Source: JAWOGN01 sp046496815 (GTDB lineage Bacteria; Desulfobacterota; DSM-4660; Desulfatiglandales; Desulfatiglandaceae). From it: DNA of 33,006 bases. The stretch spans positions 1 to 33,006 of the forward strand of contig JAWOGN010000148.1 of NCBI GenBank assembly GCA_046496815.1, in the 5' to 3' direction. This document shows, in pieces, positions 1 to 8,093 of the stretch (position 1 is its first letter; every line of letters starts with the position of its first letter). Made by a program: the position numbers and the translations under genes. The notes under the pieces were generated by a model. That model made no database searches, was not told the origin of the DNA, and saw nothing but the letters and a program-made list of their open reading frames with translations.

Positions 1-1215
1 CTTGGTAAGAAAGTAGAGGAGGGTGGTCCCGGCCAAACAGACCGCATAGAGGAGGAAGGCGGCGTTAAAGGCCTCAGGACCCTGGGAAGCATGGGGATAG
101 AAGTGTTGCATGAAACTTCCCATTCCTTGGAGAAAAACGGCCGAACCGATCATCGTGAAGAAATTAATGCCGGTCATGGCTGTTCCCGCCATTTCAAGGG
201 GCAGGAGTTCTTTGATATGCGCATACATCAGGGGCCCACTTGATCGAAACAGGCCGAAATTAAAAAAGAGCAGGACGATTACCCACAGAGCACTGCCTCG
301 AGAAAGCATCACGAGGCCGAGCATGATGAAAAACATACTCAGGAGACCGGCAATAATAATTTCTTTCGGGCTTTTAAGTAACTTATCCGACAAAGCCCCC
401 CAGGCGGGCCCTCCGAGGATGGTTCCCACATTCATGAAAAAAATAAGATTCCCGGCGCCAATGGCGGAAAGCCCGATGACCTCCATGAGATAGGGTCCCG
501 CCCAAAGGGTTTGGAACGAAGCGAAGACTCCATAGCTCACAAATGTTCCAATTGAAATCACCCAGTAGTCTCTTTTTTTCAGGAGGAGCCGCAAGTCGGA
601 AGCGGGGTGAGGATGTCCGAAAGGGGGGTTCGATGAGGCTGTCTTGGATGGGTCCGTTGCAGGTTTATCCCGTACCGTAAGGAATAGCACGACGATCAGG
701 AGAAAATTGATGCCGGCGATCAAGAGGAAGCCTTGACGCCAGCCTATCTCCTGGACCAAGAAAACCAGCGGAGTCGTGGCAGCCATGCTCCCGACGGTAC
801 CGATGGAAAATAAAATCCCAGCGAGGGTCGCAAATCTGAATGGCTCAAACCATGTCGTCAGGAGTTTCAGGGTTCCCATCAGATTGCAGGACATGCCCAT
901 ACCCAAGAGGATACGACCCAGTATTCCGATGGAGAAGGAATCGGCACGGGAGAAAATAATCGCCCCAAGGGTGCCAAACAACGAAAGAGCCGTCATGATC
1001 CGTCTTGGCCCTATCCTGTCGAGGAGAATGCTGAGGGGTATCTGGGTCAGGGCGAACGCATAGAAGAAGGATGCGGAAATGAGGCCGATCCCTTGAGTAT
1101 CGAGGGACAGGTCCTGCAGGAGCTGGGGCGCGATCACGGCATTCGAGGCACGGTAGAACTGAGAGAGAAAAAAGTTTAATGATGTGATGGCGAAAATGGC
1201 CCAGCGGCGGGACAT
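1..1215 (-). CDS. MFS transporter (C-terminus outside window)
   Basis: A continuous minus-strand reading frame of 405 codons begins at an ATG (1215) preceded by GAGAGG five bases upstream, and it is still open at base 1, so the C-terminal end is missing. The protein is very hydrophobic, with many predicted membrane helices. After the second helix it has an MFS motif-A-like loop (LLDRIGPRR), which identifies a major facilitator superfamily carrier of the inner membrane. A hydrophilic loop of roughly 35 residues near residue 200 (rich in P, S, H) separates the two six-helix halves, as usual for the family. It lies 111 bases downstream of the ADP-forming acyl-CoA synthetase beta subunit on the same strand and could be co-transcribed, which would suit an organic-acid carrier, but the substrate cannot be read from the sequence. 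Confidence 0.9.
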   Translation of the reverse strand, partial: MSRRWAIFAITSLNFFLSQFYRASNAVIAPQLLQDLSLDTQGIGLISASFFYAFALTQIPLSILLDRIGPRRIMTALSLFGTLGAIIFSRADSFSIGILGRILLGMGMSCNLMGTLKLLTTWFEPFRFATLAGILFSIGTVGSMAATTPLVFLVQEIGWRQGFLLIAGINFLLIVVLFLTVRDKPATDPSKTASSNPPFGHPHPASDLRLLLKKRDYWVISIGTFVSYGVFASFQTLWAGPYLMEVIGLSAIGAGNLIFFMNVGTILGGPAWGALSDKLLKSPKEIIIAGLLSMFFIMLGLVMLSRGSALWVIVLLFFNFGLFRSSGPLMYAHIKELLPLEMAGTAMTGINFFTMIGSAVFLQGMGSFMQHFYPHASQGPEAFNAAFLLYAVCLAGTTLLYFLTK

Positions 1216-1326
1216 GCGACCTCTCAGCTATTTGGGAATGGTAAACCGAGCGGGGTCTTTCGCTTGCAGACCCGGGCGCCCGTCATGAAGGCCATACGCG
1301 CCTTGATAGAAAAAGATTATGGCAAG

Positions 1327-2016
1327 TTAGGTTGTTTTTGTGCCTTGAGGGTTTAACACCACCAGCGCATCGACAGCTATCGGTTGACTCCCCGATATAA
1401 TAACCGGATTCATGTCAATTTCCTTGACATGTTCCTGTTCTACACCGATGTTGCCCACTTTGATTAGGATGTCTGAAAGCGCATCCAGATCGGCCGGAGG
1501 CATACCGCGCACGGCCTCGAGTATCTTCCGTGCCTGAATCTCTTGCATCATATCAAGGGCGTCCCGCTTCTCAATGGGCGCCACACGGAAGGAGATATCC
1601 TTTAAGATCTCCGTAAAGATACCTCCCAGTCCAAACATCACACAGGGACCGAACTGCATATCCCTGGTCAGTCCGACCACCAGCTCTCTTTTGCCGATCA
1701 CCATTTCCTGAACCAAAACTTTTCCGCCGTCGGGCGTTATTTTATGCATCACATCCCGATAAGCGACAAGGGCTTCATCCTCGCTTCGAATATCCACATG
1801 GACCAAAGCGCTTTCAGTCTTGTGGATCCATTGCGAACCGGTCCCTTTGACAACGAGCGGAAATCCGATTTCCCGGACCGCTTCCAAAAACCGGTGCTGA
1901 TCTAAAGCCTCCTTTTCCCGCGTGACCGGTATGCCATAGGCGCGCAAAAATTCCTTGGATTCATGCTCGGAAAGGGTTTGTCTCTTGTTCTGTAACGCAT
2001 TTTCGATGATATTCAC
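1327..2016 (-). CDS. ADP-forming acyl-CoA synthetase, ATP-grasp (beta) subunit
   Basis: This is the ATP-grasp_5-type subunit of an NDP-forming acetyl/acyl-CoA synthetase, which interconverts acyl-CoA + ADP + Pi and acid + ATP + CoA. It shows the N-terminal lid region (SKEFLRAYGIPV), the core VVKGTGS segment, the basic HKTE turn, a glycine-rich FGLGGIFTE motif and the metal-binding tail EIDMNPV. I place the start at a GTG (2016) because a strong AGGAGG lies five bases upstream; an in-frame upstream start at 2079 would add 21 residues unlike the family. The resulting 229 aa is normal for a stand-alone beta subunit. The alpha subunit is upstream on the same strand, separated by about 227 bases that hold a terminator-like hairpin, so the subunits may be expressed unequally. 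The acid substrate is not predictable. Confidence 0.9.
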   Translation of the reverse strand: MNIIENALQNKRQTLSEHESKEFLRAYGIPVTREKEALDQHRFLEAVREIGFPLVVKGTGSQWIHKTESALVHVDIRSEDEALVAYRDVMHKITPDGGKVLVQEMVIGKRELVVGLTRDMQFGPCVMFGLGGIFTEILKDISFRVAPIEKRDALDMMQEIQARKILEAVRGMPPADLDALSDILIKVGNIGVEQEHVKEIDMNPVIISGSQPIAVDALVVLNPQGTKTT

Positions 2017-2088
2017 TTCAACCTCCTGCCTTAATTCGAGTTGATCCGTCGAGATCGGAACTTTTGGGGAAACACCCACGGTAAGCGT

Positions 2089-2134
2089 TCAAGACGCTAC
2101 AACGGCCGTTTTTTTGTCCTATATCAAGACGCTA
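2089..2134. repeat. 11-bp direct repeat flanking a palindrome
   Basis: TCAAGACGCTA occurs at 2089-2099 and again at 2124-2134, 35 bases apart. Between them is the palindrome AACGGCCGTT (2101-2110), followed on the plus strand by a run of T. The first copy is also half of a small inverted repeat (AGCGT-tcaag-ACGCT). The element lies just upstream of the beta-subunit start and could be a regulator-binding site; that is inference. Confidence 0.35.
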
Positions 2135-2193
2135 AATCCATGAAAAGATGGTTTCTTTCCTTTATATTTTCGAAACGAGCGGTCGGTGTCATT

Positions 2194-2221
2194 TAACAAA
2201 ACGCGCACCAAAAATGTGCGC
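2194..2221 (-). terminator. Hairpin with T-rich tail between synthetase subunits
   Basis: On the minus strand GCGCAC and GTGCGC form a perfect 6-bp stem with a 7-base loop (2203-2221), followed by GTTTTGTT. It lies 23 bases after the alpha-subunit stop codon. It resembles a weak intrinsic terminator or attenuator separating the alpha and beta genes. Confidence 0.45.
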
Positions 2222-2243
2222 TCAACGTAGTGGACTCCGAACG

Positions 2244-3671
2244 CTAGGCGCGCCGGAAGGTATGGCCGCCCCGTTTACCGCGGGTATTTCGATATTGCCA
2301 AAGGGAAGCCATGACCTTTGCGGCCCTTTCAGGTGAGGGCAGATTCACAATAGCCCCGGCCTTTTCGAGTCTTCGCACCGGATCGTCCCAAATGCCCGGG
2401 GGGGAACTGAGGCAGGTAATCACCGGTTTCTTTTGATTCCATTCAAGAAAAAGCCTTGAAAGCCGGGGAACAGCCTCTTTGTTGGCAGAGGCAAACATCA
2501 TGAGCAGAAGGATTCCATCCACATTTGGATCTTCCATAACAGCCTTGACAATCCCCTGAATGGCGTCGGAATCGTACCACGCAGGTCCCATGTCCACAGG
2601 ATTCGTCCTCAGAGCGAGAGGGGGTAAAAGCGCGTTGATGGTTGTCTGTGTTTGAGGTTGAAAAGGCGTAATCTCCAATCCCTCCAACTCGCAAATATCG
2701 CCGGCTGCCATGCCGGGTCCGGCTTGGCCTGTGAGCACGGCGACCCGGGGAGCATCGGGCAGGGGACATACACAAAGGGCATGCGCAAGATCCAAGAGGG
2801 CCTGGGTACTGTCCGCAGAAAAGATGCCGGCTTGTCGGAAGGCTCCTTCATAGACCGCTTGTTTACCCGCCATGGAGCCGGTATGGGAAAGGGAGGACTG
2901 ATTGCCCGTTTGTGAACTTCCCGTTTTGTACGCCACAATCGGCTTTTTTCCCCGAATGTCTTCCGCTGCTTTCATCAAGGGTCGGGGATCGTCCAAACCT
3001 TCCAAATAAAGCATAATTACGTGGGTGTCAGGATCTTCACTTAGGTAGCGTAGCATCTCCGCGAAATCTACATTGAGACGATTTCCCAGTCCGATAATTT
3101 TGCTGAATCCGACACCCTCTTTCATGGCCATAAAGGCCAATAAATGGGAAATCCCTCCGCTTTGACTTACCAGGCTCACCCCCCCCTTTTCCACCCTGGA
3201 AAACTCCGGTGTGAACGACGCATTGAGATTCCTGTGAACATTGATGATCCCAAATGTGTTCGGGCCAATCACCGGTATGCCCGAACGGTTTGCCATCCCG
3301 GCCAACATGCTTTGTCGTTCACCGCCGGCGGGGTCATCGATTTCCTTGAAACCGGCCGTGATCAACACGATTCCTTTCACGTGCTTTTTTTCGCATTCTT
3401 CAAAGATTGCCGGGACCAATTCGGCAGGGAGCACAATGATGCTCAAATCAATGTCGCCCCGAAATTTCAAAATTGATGAAACCGTATCCCGGTCAAAAAT
3501 CCTTTCTGAGCCGGGGTTTACCGGTATAATCTCGCCGTCGTACCCTCCTTTAGTAAGGCTTTTCATGACGTGGTAGCCGAGCTTGTTCGGATTCTCGGAT
3601 GCACCGATCACGGCGACCGAGGTCGGGCTGAAAAGCGTTTTCAGGTTGCTGTCAAAGTTCTTTCCGGTCAT
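2244..3671 (-). CDS. ADP-forming acyl-CoA synthetase, CoA-binding (alpha) subunit
   Basis: This 475-aa protein is the CoA-ligase half of the NDP-forming acyl-CoA synthetase. An N-terminal Rossmann-like CoA-binding domain opens with VAVIGASENPNK (about residues 19-30). It is followed by succinyl-CoA-ligase-like domains with GPNTFGI and SLVSQSGG segments and the HTGSMAG motif, whose His (about 263) is the expected phosphorylated catalytic histidine. I chose the ATG at 3671, which has AGGGA about nine bases upstream, over an in-frame TTG at 3692. A good sigma70-like promoter lies about 100 bases upstream. The acid specificity is unknown; homologues act on acetate, branched-chain or aryl acids, and the nearby branched-chain aminotransferase is compatible with amino-acid-derived acyl-CoAs. 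Confidence 0.9.
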   Translation of the reverse strand: MTGKNFDSNLKTLFSPTSVAVIGASENPNKLGYHVMKSLTKGGYDGEIIPVNPGSERIFDRDTVSSILKFRGDIDLSIIVLPAELVPAIFEECEKKHVKGIVLITAGFKEIDDPAGGERQSMLAGMANRSGIPVIGPNTFGIINVHRNLNASFTPEFSRVEKGGVSLVSQSGGISHLLAFMAMKEGVGFSKIIGLGNRLNVDFAEMLRYLSEDPDTHVIMLYLEGLDDPRPLMKAAEDIRGKKPIVAYKTGSSQTGNQSSLSHTGSMAGKQAVYEGAFRQAGIFSADSTQALLDLAHALCVCPLPDAPRVAVLTGQAGPGMAAGDICELEGLEITPFQPQTQTTINALLPPLALRTNPVDMGPAWYDSDAIQGIVKAVMEDPNVDGILLLMMFASANKEAVPRLSRLFLEWNQKKPVITCLSSPPGIWDDPVRRLEKAGAIVNLPSPERAAKVMASLWQYRNTRGKRGGHTFRRA

Positions 3672-3760
3672 GGGACGGTTCCCTGTGTGCAAATTCCGCT
3701 GACGGGCTTAATCATCGGCTTCGAATTCATACCTGACTTACAGAATGCCATTTGGAAAAT

Positions 3761-3770
3761 TGAGCGCTCA
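3761..3770. promoter_or_regulatory. Palindrome at predicted start site of the synthetase operon
   Basis: TGAGCGCTCA is a perfect 10-bp palindrome immediately downstream of the minus-strand -10 box, where transcription of the synthetase alpha gene would begin. The position fits an operator, but no regulator is known. Confidence 0.35.
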
Positions 3771-3797
3771 CTATATCCCAGTGCAAGGATTCGTCAA
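3770..3797 (-). promoter_or_regulatory. Sigma70-like promoter for the acyl-CoA synthetase
   Basis: On the minus strand, TTGACG (3792-3797) and TATAGT (3770-3775) are separated by 16 bases, close to consensus. The promoter would transcribe the alpha subunit with a leader of about 90 bases. Confidence 0.5.
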
Positions 3798-3977
3798 CAG
3801 AAATCGATCCCGAAGGGGATCAACCAAAGATTGAGTGCTGTTTTCTCAAGGAGTTGATTTGGAGGGTGAATTTGGATTTTTGAAAGAGATCCCAACGGCC
3901 CCTTGCCTTTCGGGAACAGCTTTTTTCATATAATCTAAACTGATATGAATTGCAAATCAAACGCCGTCAAATTGAGT

Positions 3978-4005
3978 TTGTCCTTAAACCATGATAAGTT
4001 ATACA
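3978..4005 (+). promoter_or_regulatory. Candidate promoter for tilS
   Basis: TTGTCC (3978-3983) and TATACA (4000-4005) are spaced 16 bases apart in an AT-rich stretch. The predicted leader before tilS is only 20-45 bases, depending on the start codon. The rest of the 3672-4029 intergenic region shows no gene. Confidence 0.35.
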
Positions 4006-4029
4006 AAATAGATTTGTTCATGTTTTTTT

Positions 4030-5439
4030 GTGGCATCAGGCGTGAAAATCGCGATGAAGATTCTGAGCAAAGTCAGGGAAACAATTTTTAAATATGAGAT
4101 GCTTCGCGGCGGCGATCGGGTGATTGTGGCGGTTTCGGGCGGGCCGGATTCGGTGGGTCTTCTGGACATGCTATGCCAAATTAAATGTGAGTTTGAGATT
4201 CAACTGGTCGTGGCCCACTTCGACCATGGTTTTAGGCCGGATGTTGATGAGTTTGAGACCCAATTTACCAGATCTTTGGCGGCGTCCTTGAATATTCCTT
4301 TTGAGGTTGAAAAGGCCGGTATCCGGCTCCGTACGGGAGGCGGGTCGCTGGAGGAAAGGGCGAGACGTGCAAGATATCATTTTTTAGAGCAGGTAATGGA
4401 GAAGCACGCTGCTCAAAAAATTGCCATGGGCCACAATCTGAATGATCAGGCAGAGACAGTGCTGATGAGATTCCTGCGGGGGAGTGGCACCTCAGGACTT
4501 TCAGGCATTCCGCCGTGCAGGGACGGCATCATCCGACCGCTGATTGAAATACGCCGGGAGGAGATTGAGCGCTATCTTGAAATCAGAAATCTCAAATATG
4601 TGACGGACGCTTCCAATTTTGATACGCAGCATTTTCGAAACCGCCTACGCCTGAAGCTCATCCCTGAGCTGAAGGGGTATCAACCAAAGATTGTAGAAAT
4701 ATTGGGACAAATGTCCCATATTATGAGAGCGGATGACGCGCGACTGGCGAAGGAAGCCGAATCGTGGATACGGCAGGAGGCCGGGGGCGAAACATGCGGA
4801 GAGACCCGCATTCCTATCCCCGCCTTCAGGAGGCTTCCCGAGGCGTTAAAATGCCGAGTCCTGCGACACCTCCTAAAAGAAACAACGGGAAGTCTGCGCC
4901 GGATCGGGTTGCGCCACATAGACGCCATCCTTCAAATAGCGAGCGGAGACAAGCCTCAGGCTCAGGTCAATTTGCCTAAAGGGGTGATTGTCAAAAGGGT
5001 TTACAAGGAGCTGGTGTTTACCGTTCACACGGATAGTGAAGTAAAGGACTTCTGCTATAAGATTACCGGGCCGGGAAGATTTCAATTGCAAGCCATCGGG
5101 TGTTGCCTGGTGCTGGAGGAGTTTGAAAGTGTGTGCCTTTCAAAGATGGCGCCGTCTCCAGGGGTTGCATTTCTGAATGCGGACAGGCTGGTATATCCGT
5201 TGTGGATACGGAATTTCAGGCCGGGCGATCGGTTTGTACCGCTCGGAATGACCGGCCATCGGAAACTGAAGGATTTCTTTATAGATATAAAAATCCCTTC
5301 TGAAACCAGGCGATCCATCCCTCTTTTGATTTACAAGGATACACCGATCTGGGTGTGCGGCTTTCGGATCGATGCTCGCTTCAGGGTGACCGCAAGAACG
5401 AAAAGAACTCTAAAAGTTGCGCTTGTTGATATTTGTTAG
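4030..5439 (+). CDS. tilS: tRNA(Ile)-lysidine synthase
   Basis: TilS attaches lysine to C34 of the AUA-reading tRNA-Ile using ATP, preventing misreading as methionine. The N-type ATP pyrophosphatase P-loop SGGPDS is at about residues 36-41, followed by the AHFDHG segment and the GHNLNDQAETVLMR motif typical of TilS. The C-terminal TilS domain (FRPGDRF, then KLKDFFID) is present, so at 469 aa it is the long form. The listed start is a GTG; an ATG 24 bases later (4054) is equally plausible, and neither has a strong ribosome-binding site. It stands alone on the plus strand and converges on mtnA. The 106 bases between them (5440-5545) show no clear terminator. Confidence 0.95.
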   Translation: MASGVKIAMKILSKVRETIFKYEMLRGGDRVIVAVSGGPDSVGLLDMLCQIKCEFEIQLVVAHFDHGFRPDVDEFETQFTRSLAASLNIPFEVEKAGIRLRTGGGSLEERARRARYHFLEQVMEKHAAQKIAMGHNLNDQAETVLMRFLRGSGTSGLSGIPPCRDGIIRPLIEIRREEIERYLEIRNLKYVTDASNFDTQHFRNRLRLKLIPELKGYQPKIVEILGQMSHIMRADDARLAKEAESWIRQEAGGETCGETRIPIPAFRRLPEALKCRVLRHLLKETTGSLRRIGLRHIDAILQIASGDKPQAQVNLPKGVIVKRVYKELVFTVHTDSEVKDFCYKITGPGRFQLQAIGCCLVLEEFESVCLSKMAPSPGVAFLNADRLVYPLWIRNFRPGDRFVPLGMTGHRKLKDFFIDIKIPSETRRSIPLLIYKDTPIWVCGFRIDARFRVTARTKRTLKVALVDIC

Positions 5440-5545
5440 CATGTGGGGGCTTTGATATGGCCGGTTATAGGAAAGCGAAACCCCTGTGACGTAAACAGAT
5501 AACGCGGCAGCGGATATCGCAATTCGGCGCGAAGCGGAAGTTCTG

Positions 5546-6586
5546 TTAGGGGTCTTTTAATGCTTTCTCAATGTTCGTCTTGAAGGGCGGATGGATCAGT
5601 CCCTTTTCCGTGATGATGCCTGTGACATATTTGGAGGGGGTGATGTCGAATGCGGGATTTAAGACAGAGACTCCCGCAGGCCCGATTTTGGATCTTCCAA
5701 ATCGTCGGATCTCCTCGGGTCCTCTTTCCTCCACCGGAATCATGTCGCCGTTCTTGATCGTGGGGTCGATGGTGGAAATGGGGGCCGCAACGTAAAACGG
5801 AATCTTATTTTCTTTTGCCAGCACTGCAACTTGATAGGTGCCGATCTTATTGGCGACGTCCCCATTGGCCGCGATTCTGTCAGCCCCGGTAATCACCACG
5901 GTAATTTTTTTTTGCTTCATGAGGGATCCCGCCGCATTGTCGACAATTACCGAAACAGGGATTCCATCTTCCATCAATTCAAAGGCAGTCAATCGAAGTC
6001 CCTGAAGCCAGGGTCTGGTTTCGTCTGCAATGACCGTGATGTTCTTTCCATTTTCATGGGCGGCGCGAATGACACCCAGCGCTGTTCCATAGCCCGCGGT
6101 GGCCAGTGACCCTGCGTTGCAGTGGGTGAGAATGGTGGCGCCGTGCGGCACGACACGTTGCCCGACCTTGCCCATTCGGCGGTTGATGTCAATATCCTCA
6201 GCAAGGATGACTTCCGACTCTTTTTTGAGGGCCGACTTGATTTCATCGAGAGGGCGATCGGGCAGTTTTTTCATGAGGGCGGTCATTCGTTCAACGGCCC
6301 ATCTCAGGTTTACCGCCGTGGGGCGGGCAAGCAGCATTTCTTGTGCCATCTCTTTGAATGTGCGCATAAAAGAGACATAAGTTTTCGCCCGAATGGACTG
6401 GGCGCCCAATGCCAATCCCATGGCCGCTGCAACGCCGATGGCCGGTGCGCCACGGATCACCATCCATTGGATGGCCCGAATGACATCTTTGTGTCCTCTA
6501 CAGGTAAACCACTCAATTTTAGAAGGCAGCTTTCTTTGGTCGATCATCCGAATTTGCATGCCGTTCCATTCGATCGTGGGAATCAT
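5546..6586 (-). CDS. mtnA: S-methyl-5-thioribose-1-phosphate isomerase
   Basis: MtnA converts methylthioribose-1-phosphate to methylthioribulose-1-phosphate in the methionine salvage pathway; the fold is shared with eIF2B subunits. RGAPAIGVAAA lies near residue 46, the catalytic cysteine is in THCNAGS (C156), and the catalytic aspartate is in TGADRIAANGD (D236). I start at the ATG at 6586, with GAGG seven bases upstream, giving 346 aa, the normal family length; the frame is open for 32 more codons upstream, but these are not conserved-looking. The rest of the salvage pathway is not in the window, so in this anaerobe the enzyme may serve a shortened or alternative salvage route. It lies 165 bases downstream of ilvE on the same strand. 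Confidence 0.93.
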   Translation of the reverse strand: MIPTIEWNGMQIRMIDQRKLPSKIEWFTCRGHKDVIRAIQWMVIRGAPAIGVAAAMGLALGAQSIRAKTYVSFMRTFKEMAQEMLLARPTAVNLRWAVERMTALMKKLPDRPLDEIKSALKKESEVILAEDIDINRRMGKVGQRVVPHGATILTHCNAGSLATAGYGTALGVIRAAHENGKNITVIADETRPWLQGLRLTAFELMEDGIPVSVIVDNAAGSLMKQKKITVVITGADRIAANGDVANKIGTYQVAVLAKENKIPFYVAAPISTIDPTIKNGDMIPVEERGPEEIRRFGRSKIGPAGVSVLNPAFDITPSKYVTGIITEKGLIHPPFKTNIEKALKDP

Positions 6587-6751
6587 TTCAGAACCTCGTT
6601 GGATAGGGAAAGAAGCGCCGCCAATTGCAGATGATCGCAGCCCTGCAGCCTCGAAAGCATCGGAGAAAACAGAGGAATTCATAAACCTTTCGTCAGGTCG
6701 GTTCAGGGCCGGAAAAATTCCTCAAAATGAGACCCCACACAGAAGATGAAC

Positions 6752-7825
6752 CTAATCGATCCGTTGAACCCATCCGTGCGTATCGGCTTTTTCTCCGTAT
6801 TGCAGCCCGACGATTTCATCATACAGCCTTTGAGAAAGGTCTCCCATGTTTCCCCCGGCGACGACATGGTCTTTCCCCTTATAGGTGATTTTTCCTACCG
6901 GTGATATTACAGCGGCGGTCCCGGTCCCAAACGCTTCCTTCAAACGTCCGTTTTCGGCGGCTGCTATGACGTCATCAATGGAAAGGGAGCGTTCCGACAT
7001 TTTTATGCCCCAGTCCCTTACGATCTGAATGACGGAGTCCCTCGTGATGCCGGGAAGGATGCTGCCATCCAGCGGGGCGGTGATTAGCTCCTCGTCGATG
7101 GCAAAAAATATATTCATGGTTCCCACTTCTTCGATGTATTTTCGCTCTGCGGCATCCAACCAGAGGACTTGCGTAAACCCCTTTTCTTTGGCTTTCTCGG
7201 CAGCCAGCAAGCTGGCGGCATAGTTCCCGGCGGTTTTGGCGTCTCCGACGCCGCCAACGGCGGCCCGGACGTAAACGTCCTCCACATAGATTTTGACGGG
7301 ACTCAGGCCCTCTTTGAAATAGGCCCCGACGGGGCCGATTATGATAAAAAACAGGTACGTTTTGGAAGGACGGACTCCCAAATGGGGTTCCGTTGCAAGC
7401 ACTGTGGGTCGAACATAAAGAGATGTCCCTCGCAATCCGGGCACCCAGTCCTGATCGAGAAGGATGAGCTTTTTAAGGCCTTCCATGACGAGGTCAATGT
7501 CCACATCCGGCATACAAAGCCGCTGCGCGGAGCGATTCATTCTTTTAAAGTTTTCTTCTGCTCGGAATAGAAGAATGTGTCCATCCGTCCCTCGGTAAGC
7601 CTTGAGGCCTTCGAAGATTTCCTGGCCGTAGTGAATGCCCATGGCGGCAGGGTCAATTGAGATCTGATGATAGGGCTCGATACGAGGATTTTGCCAGCCC
7701 TTTCCGGATTCATAGTCCATGAGAAACATGTGGTCCGAAAGGATATCGCCGAATCCAAGTTTGGATTCATCAGCGGGTTTTTTTTTAAGCTGCGTCGCTT
7801 CAGCTCGCCTAATTTGGATTTCCAT
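6752..7825 (-). CDS. ilvE: Branched-chain-amino-acid aminotransferase
   Basis: This is a fold-type IV PLP aminotransferase of 357 aa, the longer BCAT form with an N-terminal FGDILSDHMFLMDY region. It transfers the amino group between Leu/Ile/Val and 2-oxoglutarate. The PLP lysine is in GDAKTAGNY (K197), and the EEVGTMN cofactor/substrate motif follows near residue 232, then GITRDSV and the GTGTAAVISPVG C-terminal motif. The ATG has GAGAGG about ten bases upstream. The 268 bases upstream (7826-8093) hold no gene but carry a cluster of GGGTGT-type inverted repeats that may be regulatory. The gene could feed amino-acid synthesis or, with the ADP-forming synthetase, branched-chain oxidation. Confidence 0.95.
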   Translation of the reverse strand: MEIQIRRAEATQLKKKPADESKLGFGDILSDHMFLMDYESGKGWQNPRIEPYHQISIDPAAMGIHYGQEIFEGLKAYRGTDGHILLFRAEENFKRMNRSAQRLCMPDVDIDLVMEGLKKLILLDQDWVPGLRGTSLYVRPTVLATEPHLGVRPSKTYLFFIIIGPVGAYFKEGLSPVKIYVEDVYVRAAVGGVGDAKTAGNYAASLLAAEKAKEKGFTQVLWLDAAERKYIEEVGTMNIFFAIDEELITAPLDGSILPGITRDSVIQIVRDWGIKMSERSLSIDDVIAAAENGRLKEAFGTGTAAVISPVGKITYKGKDHVVAGGNMGDLSQRLYDEIVGLQYGEKADTHGWVQRID

Positions 7826-7890
7826 GATTTTCTACCTCTCAATTATCTCGAATTTATAAAAATCTCATAGCACAAGTGACGTGCAATGAC

Positions 7891-7938
7891 AACACCCCAG
7901 GGTGTTCATATCGGGTGTCAGGTGCGATTGGAGACACC
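7891..7938. promoter_or_regulatory. Cluster of GGGTGT/ACACC half-sites upstream of ilvE
   Basis: AACACCC-ca-GGGTGTT (7891-7906) is a perfect 7+7 inverted repeat with a 2-base spacer. A second GGGTGTC (7913-7919) follows 13 bases after the first GGGTGT and pairs with GACACC (7933-7938). The four half-sites lie about 65-115 bases upstream of the ilvE start codon, so they could be an operator array for that gene. Confidence 0.4.
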
Positions 7939-8093
7939 GGCGCATCCCCCCCTCTCTCCAACCTCCGGTCGTACGAAAACGAAGGCCTCTCGGATGCGCG
8001 GGGCTTGGAAATGAACCCTGCGAAAGGCCCATGAAATCAGCGGGTCGTGGATAGACATCCCCAGCCGAAAAATTTTTGGAGGGCGGGATAAGA

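Noticed and set aside
110..1063. Plus-strand open frames of 127 and 95 aa
   Set aside because: They are antisense to the MFS transporter, which has a strong ribosome-binding site and family motifs; the plus-strand translations look like no protein.
6122..6634. 170-aa plus-strand open frame
   Set aside because: Antisense to mtnA, which has full catalytic motifs; the frame is a by-product of codon bias.
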